Source: Chrysaora quinquecirrha
Lineage: Eukaryota; Cnidaria; Scyphozoa; Semaeostomeae; Pelagiidae
Reading direction: 5' to 3'
DNA: 64,000 nucleotides
Assembly: GCA_014526335.1 (NCBI GenBank)
Contig: JACTAT010000038.1
Location: 94,312-158,311, forward strand
The position numbers were made by a program, and so were the translations under genes. Below the pieces are notes generated by a model. The model made no database searches, was not told the origin of the DNA, and saw only the letters and a program-made list of their open reading frames with translations. How positions within the stretch are numbered: the first letter of the stretch is position 1; every line of letters begins with the position of its first letter. Below, piece by piece: positions 11,231-21,204 of this stretch.

Positions 11231-13380
11231 TACCCTGGGTGCCAGACTCTCGAAATTAAAAAACGAGAGTCTGGTTCAGTGCGCCCTGACCTCGTTCCTG
11301 TGCAGACCGCCTGAACTCATTTGAAAGTTCTTCTTGCCAATTCCACTGACTGGACTACGACTGTACAAGGAGGAGTTCGTCTGAAACATATGCTGGAGTT
11401 TGAGAGAGATTTGTTTAAGATATTACATATACCATTGTCAAAGAATCATAATTACGGCACAAACAGATGGATTGACACGCTGGGTGATGGATCGATGATT
11501 TAGAGCAGCGATGTGGCCAGACAGACGTTTCAACTGCATCCTTTTCCATCCAGCGTCTTTTCTAATACGGCCTAAGAGGAAGTATTCTGATCGATGCAAA
11601 GAAAAATTTCAAAACTTTACAAGACCGAAATTGAACTTAAGGAAATTACGCAACAGCAACATGATGTGAAATATATGAAAGCTGCACGTAGCAGATGAAA
11701 TTTTAAATCACACACAGACATGCTAATTGGTTGATTAGATAATATCAAACTATTGTTGTAAACACAGTGCTTGGTGTCAGCACTGCACCACCAAAAGTTG
11801 CTGAGTTGTTTCATTGAAGACGCTCAAATATTTTACACAAACTTGGATCATCCCACATCACCAATAGTTTTCTATTTAAAATAACATTTTAACTTTTTGA
11901 TAGTATATGTACAGTTAAACTCTTGATTTATGATTCTTTTATTTCATGGCACAATAACAAATACCACTACTTGACAGAATATGATTCAACTCAAGATACT
12001 ATGAAAAGCACTTGTTGGCAATTAGGGCATCCTTTGTAATACATTGTTTTCAAATAAAATAAGATGAAGGCAAAATTGACAACATACATAGGTACTGTCT
12101 GTCAGGCTTAAAACAATGCACAATGCAATAATTAAGTTATAGTAAATGTTTTCAACGATAGTTCTTATTTATTCTTATTAAACAAAATGTTTTATAACTT
12201 TGCAGCAATTTCAATTTTGTAGCAGTTTTATCTGACAGGGATTGCATGGTTCAGATAATGTTGTTTTACATGTATTGACTTTTTTCAGCATTGACCATCT
12301 GTCATTGCACCTAACTTCTCAAATTGGGACATGATCATTGACTTGGTGCAATGTTAAAATTTTATCTAACTTGGTACTATTCTTTCTTTAATTTGAGCAA
12401 TATGCCACTCCAAAGATTTTTGTGGCTTGTGTGTAAAAGAGAATTGTCTCTTGAGGGAAAATTTTGTGCAAACTAACAGATAATAAGTTAAAGTTATTTC
12501 AGAGAAATCAATTGAAATCTTTTTTATTTTCCACAAAGGTCTCTTTTGAAAATGTGACATGCAGCAACTTGTGATAAATCTTTGCACCAGAAATGTATTC
12601 ACTAAGATACCAGGGCACAGACATCAACATTTTCAGAAATTCGACAGAAATCTGCTCTCCAAACTTGAAGTTTGATCACTTAACAGATGGTAAAGATCAT
12701 ATGAGAAAACTAAAGGATGATTTGTAGTGCTTGACTAATAAGACCTAGTGTACATTCACATTATGCTCTTTGTAAACATTTCCTTGAGTTCTCTGATTTG
12801 TTGATGTCAGTTTGATCACTCTTAACAATGCCATGAAAATACTAGCACACTTTAGGAAACAACCCTTGCAGATATGATTAGTATGTACCAATTAAAATGT
12901 TTATATTTAGATGTGAACAGTTTCATCACAAATAACAAAGGCAGTATCACAACTACCACTGGTTTCTCCACGACAAGGCCTTACTTCTTTGCGAAGAGAG
13001 GCGCCGCCTGAAATATCAGTGATTTTCCAAAGCCAGTTGGCAATATGGCGAATGTGTCCTGTCTTTCAACAAACAAAGCTCCTAATGATTTCAGCTGCTC
13101 TCTGTTGAGTTCCACAACATGAGGAAAAAACTCTTCGATAACAGCTTAAACTGCATCTTCGGACTTTGCGGCCGCCATTATCAATCGACATTCTCTTCTG
13201 TTCAGCGTTTTACACAGGAGGTTATTTCAAGTGCTGGACATTGTTTTACCATGACCTTTTGAACTTACAGAAATATGTATACTGGCTCCTTATTGGTCAA
13301 AACAGGCTCATCAGAACGAGGTCGGGGCGCACTGAACCAGACTCTCGTTTTTTAATTTCGAGAGTCTGGCACCCAGGGTA
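11231..13380. mobile_element. Nested 2.15-kb TIR element inside Foldback-1
   Basis: Ends are inverted repeats of about 70 bp with one mismatch, starting TACCCTGGGTGCCAG. Each TIR also contains its own palindrome, CCAGACTCTCG, an AT-rich spacer, then CGAGAGTCTGG, so each end could form a hairpin. If the terminal TA is the target duplication, the mobile unit starts CCCTGGGT. Left flank is minisatellite and right flank is unique DNA, so simple insertion into the array is not supported; a deletion probably followed. The interior carries a RecQ-like exon (minus strand) and otherwise no recognisable coding sequence. Confidence 0.85.
12984..13178 (-). pseudogene. First exon of a RecQ-like helicase, with one nonsense codon
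   Basis: Read on the minus strand from ATG 13,178, the peptide starts MAAAKSEDAV, meets TAA at 13,146-13,148, then continues AVIEEFFPHVVELN. It reaches a Q-motif-like REQLKSLGALF and a Walker A, FAILPTGFGKSLIFQ. LPTGxGKSLxxQ is the motif I signature of superfamily-2 RecQ/DEAD-like helicases, where the lysine binds ATP. The frame stops at GCAAAGAAGTAAGG, which reads as a splice donor, so this looks like exon 1 only; motifs II-VI are absent from the element. It may be a captured host exon or a remnant of an autonomous transposon that encoded a helicase (Academ-type elements have been described with helicase domains). It is not functional as it stands. Confidence 0.75.
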
Positions 13381-14037
13381 AAAACGGAATTAAGTAGTGT
13401 CTTAGCTTTTCACTTCTTATTCCATACAGAAGAGTTTCTTGATTTGTAAAACAGGTACAAATACCGAGTCGCATTTCTTTTGAAACCGTAGTTAAGACAC
13501 ATTCTCCATAAGAACCAGAAAATTTTGATCGAGAATACTAGATAAAGTCAGTGAATACATATTATGTTGAGGGTGGTGCTACCCGGTGGTGCTAGGTTTG
13601 CATGAAAATTCAAAATTTTGGCTTATTTCTTACCTGCATTACACAGCTACCCTTCTCTTTAACCAGCACTTTCACAATGAAATGATACTGTACATAGGTC
13701 GAGGGGCAGTTCACTACTTCATTAAAATCTCGTTCAATCCGGCTGGAAGACCTAATGTTTTCATTGAAATCCCTTAGAAATCCTTTTGTTTTCCTAAAAG
13801 TCTCGTACACAATTTTGAAGAGTGAATGGCCCTTTGATATGGGTCGTATTGAGGGATACAAATCTGACACCGAACGTTTTGTCAATAGCACTTAATATGA
13901 TAACCAAAATGATGAAGTTTGCTGTTGAATACAGTATCATAAGATCGAAACTTTCAAATACATATGCGTCTATATTTTTGAATTTCTTATGATAACCAAG
14001 TGTAGAAAACTCGGACTCGTGCAGAAATTTGGAAAGC
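13381..14037. other. Unique interior segment of Foldback-1
   Basis: This 0.66-kb stretch lies between the nested element and the right minisatellite arm. Short open frames occur on both strands, but none has a recognisable domain. It is probably the original spacer of the foldback element. Confidence 0.5.
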
Positions 14038-14578
14038 CCTCCACTGTACTGATGATATCCCTCCACCGTACTGAACACCTTCCACCGTACTTATGATATC
14101 CCTCCACCGTACTGAATATCCTCCACTGTACTGATGGTATCCCTCCACCGTACTGATGGTATCCCTCCACTGTACTGTTGATATCCCTCCACAGTACTGA
14201 GCATCCTCCACTGTACTGAATGATATCCCTCCACCGTACTGAACATCCTCCGCTGTACTGATGGTATCCCTCCACTGTACTGATGGTATCCTTCCACTGT
14301 ACTGATGGTATCCCTCCACAGTACTGAATATCCTCCACAGTACTTCTGGTATCCCTCCACTGTACTGATGGTATCCCTCCACTGTACTGCTGATATCCCT
14401 CCACCGTACTGAACATCCTCCACCGTACTGATGATATCCCTCCACCGTACTGATGATATCCCTCCACTGTACTGAATACCCTCCACCGTACTGATGGTAT
14501 CCTCCACTGTACTTATGATATCCCTCCACTGTACTGAACATCCTCCACCGTACTGCACACCCTCCACTGTACTGCACA
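14038..14578 (-). repeat. Right minisatellite arm of Foldback-1
   Basis: Reverse complement of the left array, with the same 19/22-bp units in the same order reading inward from 14,578 (about 25 units). It is longer than the left arm, which is cut short by the nested element. A few single-base differences separate the arms (for example GGAAGG for GGAGGG near 14,290). Confidence 0.95.
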
Positions 14579-14849
14579 TACATTACCCAGGGTGGTTATC
14601 GAGGAGTTGATGACAGTTGGTTCCCCTTTCAAATCTATTTCATCCAAATTTCCCAAGAGTTCTTTTGATACATCTGATTTGTTCTTTTCGTCCAATACAG
14701 ATAAAATTTCGTGATAGTTTTCAACAAAGTTTAAGATATGGTTCTGACTGCCTTGAACTATTATTTTATGCTTTAATGGAAAAATTTGAATACTGATTTC
14801 TAGTTTCGGCTCTTTGTCAGATTGAGTAAAGTACGAAAGATTTAAGTTA

Positions 14850-15239
14850 CACGCTTTTTTTTTATAAGAAACCTGGCTCGGGGCCTAGTTCTAAAAGTTT
14901 CTTAATTTTTGGCCCAATTTTAGTTCTAAAAGTTTCTTAACAGTTTCTTAATTTAATGGAAATAAATTGCAGTAAAAGCGATAAAAAACGTGAATATGGC
15001 AAGCAAATTATTAATATTATTGTATTACAAAGAATTAGTCATGCTGGTGCGAGAAATCGCACGGAAATGCTTGAGAATTGATTACTGGGTCCACAAATGT
15101 GAAATCAGTATGTTGGAAAACTGACAAAAAATTTTCTTAAGTTTCTTAACTCCTTCCTCCTAGTTCTAAAAGTTTCTTAACTTTTGGGGTGTCTAGTTCT
15201 AGGTTTCTTATAAACCGGTTTCTTATAAAAAAAAACGTG
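14850..15239. mobile_element. TA-flanked MITE, family M, copy 1 (inside LINE-A ORF1)
   Basis: The ends are inverted: CACGCTTTTTTTTTATAAG on the left, and CACGTTTTTTTTTATAAG in reverse complement on the right, each followed by AAACC. The flanks are TA at 14,848-14,849 and 15,240-15,241, as in Tc1/mariner-type insertions. The interior repeats AGTTCTAAAAGTTTCTTAA several times. It is 390 bp, non-coding, and related to copies at 60.4 and 62.3 kb. Removing it with one TA restores the LINE-A ORF1 frame. Confidence 0.88.
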
Positions 15240-15540
15240 TATTCTCTTTTTCTTCAATTTTAAAATTTTTATTTTTGAAAAATATTATAAATTCGCTTTG
15301 AACTTTTTGATGTCAACATATCCAGGAAGAATTGTAGTAAGATTAGTTGCATATGACTTACTTTCATCTGACACTTTCTCGGAGTGGTACTCTATTATTA
15401 TTTTCCCAACATGATCTTTTAGTAGCTTCTCTTTCAAGATTCTTTTTTCGTTTTTATCTGCATATTTTTTCCATACAAGCTTTAAAATAATTCCTTCGTC
15501 TATAATATCTACAATATTCTCCATCTGCTGACGGGTACTA

Positions 15541-16450
15541 TTCTAGATTTATCTTTTTATCGACATTTTCACTTTTCACCAGAGCAAAAAATTACGTCCG
15601 TACCGTAGCCTATCAATCTGGAAAGTTCAACTAACTAACCATTATCTGCTGTTGCGTTTCAATCTTCCATGTCCATCAATGATTTTTGTAGCTCTTCGAA
15701 GAAGCAAGAACGTATCCTTCGGGTATGGAAAGTTTTGTACGAATCATCGGAAAGCGCAAAGCCCGTTTTCTGCGCTTGTAAAAGACAAACTGCACTGACA
15801 GCAAAGCTCTGCATCGAACAATGCTGATCACTGTAGCAGCCAATTTCTTCATTCCTCTTTCCCAGTTCTGGGTAAAATCCACAACAGCTACTGTATGTTG
15901 AAAACTACGTTGCAGAAATGAAGAATCGTGCAACTAGCTACTCATGGGAGGATCAATTGTACTTTGTCTTCTCAGTTGAAAACACTGGATCTTGCGTAGA
16001 ACTTAGTGTAGTTGGGAACTTAGTATCGTAACGTTGACTGGATAGGAAAAGAATGAGCCATATATTCTTTTATAGCCTTTGTTTGATCTTTATTTCTGTG
16101 TTGTGTACGATCACCAACAATATACCAGTGTCACTTTCCTCAACTGCAAAAATTTAATAAAGTTAAATAGCTTCAACCTTGGAGATCCAACACCAGACAT
16201 TTAGACTGTTTAAAAGAAATTTCAAAATTTGCAATATCAGCTATTTACAGTCAAACAATTGAATTTTCCATTAACAATTAACCAATGAGAACAGAAAATT
16301 ATTTCCCATACTTGTACTTATATTTTTTATACAGTCAATGATTTACTTTGCCCAAGAGAATCAAAACGAGTCCATACTCTCTTTAATTACTAGCTAACAC
16401 AACATCACAGATTAAGCTCATCATTAAAAATTAAAAGGAAAGACTGACAG
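15541..16450. other. Intergenic DNA between LINE-A and the CIA30 gene
   Basis: Contains the possible 5' untranslated part of LINE-A. An open frame at 15,676-15,933 (-) has no recognisable domain. No promoter, RNA gene or repeat could be identified. Confidence 0.5.
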
Positions 16451-16456
16451 TTTATT
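16451..16456 (-). terminator. Polyadenylation signal of the CIA30-domain gene
   Basis: AATAAA on the minus strand, about 90 bp downstream of the stop codon at 16,545. The position suits a short 3' untranslated region. Confidence 0.6.
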
Positions 16457-16544
16457 GTCATTTTCAATGATTATATACACTATGTAACGCTATGTGCAAA
16501 GAGTTCTTATGTTCAATCCACAAACCCCAATATATTAATGTTGT

Positions 16545-17757
16545 TCACACATCATTTTTCACAACATGAATTGACTCTAATTCGATACAAAATTTGTCTT
16601 CAGAGAACTCTGGATTTGGTTTGCCATTGTCTGTCAACTTACTCAACAGCAACCCAATAGCATCAACTTTCTCCAGGTCAACATTGCCATTGTTGGCTAA
16701 CACATGACCAAACATATTTGGCCAGAAATGGAGTAAAGGCAAATAAATCTCCGAGGTGTCATCTTTCACAGGTAGCACAAAATCAGATTGCCAATTAAAG
16801 GCTTTTGATCTTTTTTCAGATGCCAGAATCATCTTAAGGCGCTCTGTCTTTGGTCCTGTGTTTCTAATTGACAACAAAAAGCCTTTACAGCCATAAAGAA
16901 ATTCTTTAAATGCTGACTGATATTTAGGTAAACATCGCAGACCAGCAAACCCACCTCCATTAGTCTGCATCATTTTTCCATGGAAGATTGCAAATTTACT
17001 ACCTTCTTTCCAATCTGTAAATTCTGCTTCACTTTTTCCACCCATTAAGTTATCAGTAAATGTAAAGAAATCATATTTAAGCATTTGATCCATGCTTGCC
17101 CTTCCTAAAAGTAGTTTACGAATACCATCACTTGAACAGCTTTTCTCATCCATCACTGGTTCACAGTAAACTTCAGGAAGTCTAATTTCTTCATACAAGT
17201 AATCCAAACTGTTTCTAAGTTGCTGATTTGCTTGCTTGTCATCGTTGGTTGAGCTGTAAGCAATTGCTTCTTCTAGGACATTTGTTGCTTTATTAGAAAT
17301 ACTTCTTGCATTGGATAATACATCAACGGCAACTCTCCTGTAAATCTTATTAGACTCCTTATAACGACCTGACTTTAGCAAAGGCATGCAAACTTCAATG
17401 CAGCGACTGATTTTCTTATGAATGGGATCAAAAGTGACATTATCCAAACCACAGTATTTATCAATCAACTCATCATATATACATTCTAGATCTTTCCTGA
17501 CAGACCAAACCTGCTCTTCAACATTGTGTGATTTTTGTTCTTCTAAAGTTTGTTCTAAAGAGCTTATGCTGGTAGAATTGAAGAATGGTCGCTTTTCCTC
17601 AGAAAGCAAGTCCTTAACAACCCTCATGTAGACTTTCAAAGTAGCTTCTGACTTACCAGCAAGTGTAAGAGGGCTTGCAATAGTAAATGAAGCACGAAGC
17701 TTATCAAGCATTGGTAAGATAACAGACTGGCCATCAACAGGTTTTAGCTTGAGAGAG
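16545..17757 (-). CDS. CIA30-domain protein, last exon (about 404 residues)
   Basis: One long open exon begins after a good acceptor (TTCTTTTTACAG, cut at 17,757/17,758) and runs to TGA at 16,545. The second half is a CIA30 domain, the galactose-binding-like fold of mitochondrial complex I intermediate-associated protein 30: FFTFTDNLMGGKSEAEF, GGGFAGLRC, FNWQSDFVLPV and a C-terminal ...VDAIGLLLSKL...FCIELESIHV. The first ~200 residues are helical and charged (SEATLKVYMRVVKDLL, SNKIYRRVAVDVLS) and are not part of standard NDUFAF1. The protein may therefore be a CIA30 paralogue with another N-terminal domain rather than NDUFAF1 itself. Upstream exons lie beyond 17,757 and were not found. A role in complex I assembly is possible but not shown. 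Confidence 0.82.
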
Positions 17758-19228
17758 CTGTAAAAAGAACACACAAAACCATTAGAATCTATTGTGAAAA
17801 TACTCCAAGAATATCATCAAATTACAAAGTTGTAAAATTTTAGACCTGGCCAAAACGACTAAATTACATTCTCAACTTTTCACCATACAAAAAATCTGGG
17901 CAAAATTTTGACAGTTTTGTCACTTTGATAAAGCTGTAAAGTAGATCTTTTGATGTAGTATAGAACTTTTCAACTTGTTCAAAAATCTAGTGGATTTTTG
18001 TGCTCTATGACATTGTATATTAATTGGGTTGGATATATCTTGACTTTTGTTAAGCCTATGGATGCATACTTCAAAGAAAGCCAACCAAATGATGATGATG
18101 ATGGTGATGAAGATGAAGTTTATGATGTAATCTGCTATTACACAGTTAGAAATTGAGGATTTTCCTGATAAATTTCTGCTGCACTGCTGTATGAAAATGT
18201 ATCATGATAATGGCTTCTACAATATTGTCTTAATTTAAAAATCTATTGCACAATAAAACAGTTGTCCTTTTATGACCTTATCTGATATTATGCAAATTAA
18301 TTTTGTTTTTTGAAATTGCAATCTCTTTGAGACCTGCTTGCAGCTGAAAAGAAATTTGGAAGATGTTTTTGTATTGCAACATATTCACATAAAAACAAAG
18401 CTCAGCAGAAAAGTGCTCTGTGATTAGTTCCTTAAAGACGAAAACAAAGTGAGGTTGAGGGAATAGAGTAAGATAACTACCACTACAACCAGCATCATGA
18501 TCATCATGATCATCATGGTCATCATCATTATAACCACCATCGTTATGATATTAAATAATTACCATCACTGTTGTGCATAGTGACAAACATATTTCATCAT
18601 TTGATCGAAATAGCTATAATTAACCAGAGTTGTTCTTCAAACATGCTCCTAGGGCCCCTATGTTTTTACTTTTCAAGACCTTTTGCCAAACTCTAATTTG
18701 TGCAACTTTCTTTCCATAACCTGCTAAGATATTTTGCCCAGCCCATCATTGTCCTTTGGCCCAACTTGAATGCCACTGATAACCTCTTTTGTGTACTTTT
18801 TCAATTATTTGATTGATAACATTGCGAATTCCACACAGGTTACTGTTTTAGTGACAGAGCACTGATACTGTAAATAGAGAATTGGCTGAACAAAACAACC
18901 AAGGATGTTGGGCGAAAAGACCAGTTTGGGTAAAAAGAAAGTTGGATGAAACGGAGGAAGAAAATTGATCTGATACCCTTGTTTTAGTTGGAACTTGGAA
19001 GTACAAGTAGACCTACAGTAGTCTTACTAATTTTAAATGATACAACATGCAAAATTTTCACTTTAGTTACTTTCTTAACTATCTACTTCATGCATACATA
19101 TGTTACTTTTTTACTTTTAATTTTACTTTTAACAGGTCTCAGATTGATAGCAGCTTTCTTCTAGCTGAATCTGGTGACCTGTATAATAGAGTATTATTAT
19201 TGTTATGACAAAGCACTCAAATCAAAAC
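17758..19228. other. Intron or upstream region of the CIA30 gene
   Basis: No coding exon was recognised. A trinucleotide-rich CATCATGATCATCATG patch occurs at about 18,490-18,545. It is followed to 18,665 by a dispersed repeat that recurs near 28,730-28,895. The remainder shows nothing identifiable. Confidence 0.5.
18490..18665 (+). repeat. Dispersed repeat, copy 1 (with 28,730-28,895)
   Basis: A CAT-rich tract is followed by GTTGTGCATA, then CATCATTTGA(T/C)CGAAATAGCTATA, CCAGAGT(T/C)GTTCTTC and AGGGCCCCTATGTTT. The same order recurs at 28,730-28,895 on the same strand. It is a short, diverged interspersed repeat of unknown class. Confidence 0.75.
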
Positions 19229-19358
19229 ACTTATGTGTCGTTGGAACAAGATTCACATTCACTTTCCGAACAACATTCAGATTCAGAACAATGGTCAAAA
19301 AAGACAAAACTATCTTGAATAACATTCAAATTATAGCAAAAAAGTTAATAATAATCAA

Positions 19359-20900
19359 GTTTGCCCATAGAAATGACTATGCTCTATTTTTTAAAGATTT
19401 TTGCAAATTTTTATGTCCGGGGGGGCTAGTCAGGAAAACGGGCATTAGGTCAAGGGCCTTGTACGAACGTCTGGAATCTATCATCAAGTGACGTCAAAGA
19501 TAACGCGAATACAACGAAATAACAACAGTATTCATAAAAATAATCAAGTTTGCCCATAGATATGACCATGCTCTTATTTTTAAATATTTTTGCAAATTTT
19601 TATGTCCGGGGGGCTAGTCAGGAAAACGGGCATTAGGTCAAGGGCCTTGTACGAACGTCTGAAATCGATCATCAAGTGACGTCAAAGATAACGCGAATAC
19701 AACGAAATAACAACAGTATTCATAAAAATAATCAAGTTTGCCCATAGATATGACCATGCTCTATTTTTTAAATATTTTTGCAAATTTTTATGTCCGGGGG
19801 GCTAGTCAGGAAAACGGGCATTAGGTCAAGGGCCTTGTACGAACGTCTGGAATCTATCATCAAGTGACGTCAAAGATAACGCGAATAAAACGAAATAACA
19901 ACAGTATTCATAAAAATAATCAAGTTTGCCCATAGATATGACCATGCTCTTATTTTTAAATATTTTTGCAAATTTTTATGTCCGGGGGTCTAGTCAGGAA
20001 AACGGGCATTAGGTCAAGGGCCTTGTACGAACGTCTGGAATCTATCATCAAGTGACGTCAAAGATAACGCGAATACAACGAAATAACAACAGTATTCATA
20101 AAAATAATCAAGTTTGCCCATAGATATGACCATGCTCTTATTTTTAAATATTTTTGCAAATTTTTATGTCCGGGGGTCTAGTCAGGAAAACGGGCATTAG
20201 GTCAAAGGCCTTGTACGAACGTCTGGAATCTATCATCAAGTGACGTCAAAGATAACGCGAATACAACGAAATAACAACAGTATTCATAAAATAATCAAGT
20301 TTGCCCATAGATATGACCATGCTCTTATTTTTAAATATTTTGCAAATTTTTATGTCCGGGGGCTAGTCAGGAAAACGGGCATTAGGTCAAGGGCCTTGTA
20401 CGAACGTCTGAAATCGATCATCAAGTGACGTCAAAGATAACGCGAATACAACGAAATAACAACAGTATTCATAAAAATAATCAAGTTTGCCCATAGATAT
20501 GACCATGCTCTATTTTTTAAATATTTTTGCAAATTTTTATGTCCGGGGGGCTAGTCAGGAAAACGGGCATTAGGTCAAGGGCCTTGTACGAACGTCTGGA
20601 ATCTATCATCAAGTGACGTCAAAGATAACGCGAATACAACGAAATAACAACAGTATTCATAAAAATAATCAAGTTTGCCCATAGATATGACCATGCTCTT
20701 ATTTTTAAATATTTTTGCAAATTTTTATGTCCGGGGGTCTAGTCAGGAAAACGGGCATTAGGTCAAGGGCCTTGTACGAACGTCTGGAATCTATCATCAA
20801 GTGACGTCAAAGATAACGCGAATACAAGGAAATTACAACAGTATTCATAAAAATAATCAAGTTTGCCCATAGATATGACCATGCTCTATTTTTTATGAGT
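19359..20900 (+). repeat. Left satellite arm of Foldback-2 (~188-bp monomers)
   Basis: Tandem monomers begin GTTTGCCCATAGATATGACC, with starts at 19,359, 19,548, 19,736 and 19,924, giving a 188-189-bp period. Each contains TGTCCGGGGG, GTACGAACGTCTGGAAT and a perfect TGACGTCA palindrome. The outermost monomer is the most diverged (AGAAATGACTATGC), as is common at array edges. Short open frames in it are artefacts. Confidence 0.95.
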
Positions 20901-20923
20901 ATGAAATATTATTCTCTATCAGT

Positions 20924-21199
20924 ATGAAAAAACTGCGTTACTGGGTCTGCACCCATGCAAGAATGAGCTCACGAGTTCCCGTAGAAAGACCAAGGCCGAT
21001 AGGAACAAGAAGTTTTGAAATGATAGACGATGGCATCTTCGATATCCAGATTCACCGAAAAATGCCAAATGAATATTTACTTCTAAAATGCGGAAGGCCT
21101 CGCCTGCAAGAGGTAATGAATGAGGACATTTTCACACAGGTCAAAAGAATTTATAACCTCAATGTCGGCTACCCAGATGACAGTTCAGATAGGAAATAG
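20924..21199 (+). CDS. Unrecognised reading frame 1 in the Foldback-2 core
   Basis: Not recognised. ATG 20,924 opens a 91-residue frame directly inside the left satellite arm. The composition is protein-like: a basic start (MKKLRYWVCTHARMSSRVPV), then SFEMIDDGIFDIQIHRKMP, LLLKCGRPRLQEVMNEDIF and YNLNVGYPDDSS, ending TAG. No transposase DDE, zinc finger or helicase motif is visible. It stops six bases before the next frame, which is shifted, so the two may be one gene broken by a frameshift or two exons. It could be a captured host fragment, because MULEs often carry gene pieces. Expression is unknown. Confidence 0.4.
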   Translation: MKKLRYWVCTHARMSSRVPVERPRPIGTRSFEMIDDGIFDIQIHRKMPNEYLLLKCGRPRLQEVMNEDIFTQVKRIYNLNVGYPDDSSDRK

Positions 21200-21204
21200 A
21201 ATCA

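Larger units (their letters stand above)
10812..14594. mobile_element. Foldback-1: 3.8-kb element with inverted minisatellite arms
   Basis: The ends are perfect inverted copies beginning CACCCTGGGTAATGTATGTG. The element is flanked by a 5-bp direct repeat GTTAT at 10,807-10,811 and 14,595-14,599. Each arm is a tandem array of 19-22-bp units, so the element can fold into a long hairpin. The first ~415 bp of the two arms are nearly identical in unit order and variants; the right arm continues about 130 bp further. The insertion lies inside LINE-A ORF1, which is in frame on both sides. No transposase is present. Long tandem-repeat arms resemble foldback elements, but a 5-bp duplication differs from the 9 bp of classical FB elements, so the superfamily is open. 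Confidence 0.9.
9483..15524 (-). pseudogene. LINE-A ORF1: coiled-coil/SGNH protein broken by two insertions and one stop
   Basis: The fragments lie at 15,524-15,242, 14,847-14,595 and 10,811-9483. The start is ATG 15,524 (MENIVDIIDEG). An in-frame TAA at 15,285-15,287 interrupts the first fragment. Removing the MITE with one TA, and the foldback with one copy of its 5-bp duplication, restores the same frame across both junctions (...VINSSIT then DIELQIIIEE...). The order is an N-terminal domain (ISIQIFPLKHKIIVQGSQNH), an acidic linker, a long coiled coil, a Ser/Pro/Gln-rich region, then an SGNH hydrolase-like domain. The SGNH blocks visible are ILIGDSNIR (serine), HLGTNDIE (Gly/Asn) and DEKHLDRVGL (Asp/His). 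ORF1 proteins of this type bind LINE RNA. Only the stop codon and the two insertions break the frame. Confidence 0.9.
5816..15540 (-). mobile_element. LINE-A: non-LTR retrotransposon split by two later insertions
   Basis: Read on the minus strand, the element has ORF1 (coiled coil plus SGNH hydrolase-like domain) and then ORF2 (AP-like endonuclease plus reverse transcriptase). Its 3' end is marked by a repeated 14-mer at 5816 and 5874. The 5' end is unclear; ORF1 can be followed up to 15,524. About 4.2 kb of the interval is foreign: a MITE at 14,850-15,239 and a foldback element at 10,812-14,594. Esterase-type ORF1 plus AP-endonuclease is typical of CR1/L2-like LINEs, but the clade is not determined. 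A nonsense codon in each ORF, a frameshift in ORF2 and the insertions make it non-autonomous. Confidence 0.92.

Noticed and set aside
10823..11324. Collagen-like or Gly/Tyr/Trp-rich proteins in three forward frames (and their mirror at 13,970-14,583)
   Set aside because: They are translations of the 19/22-bp minisatellite in all frames; no start context, splice sites or non-repeat domain supports a gene.
15676..15933. 85-codon frame upstream of LINE-A ORF1
   Set aside because: No domain recognised; it may be LINE-A 5' region or chance. Not supported as a gene.
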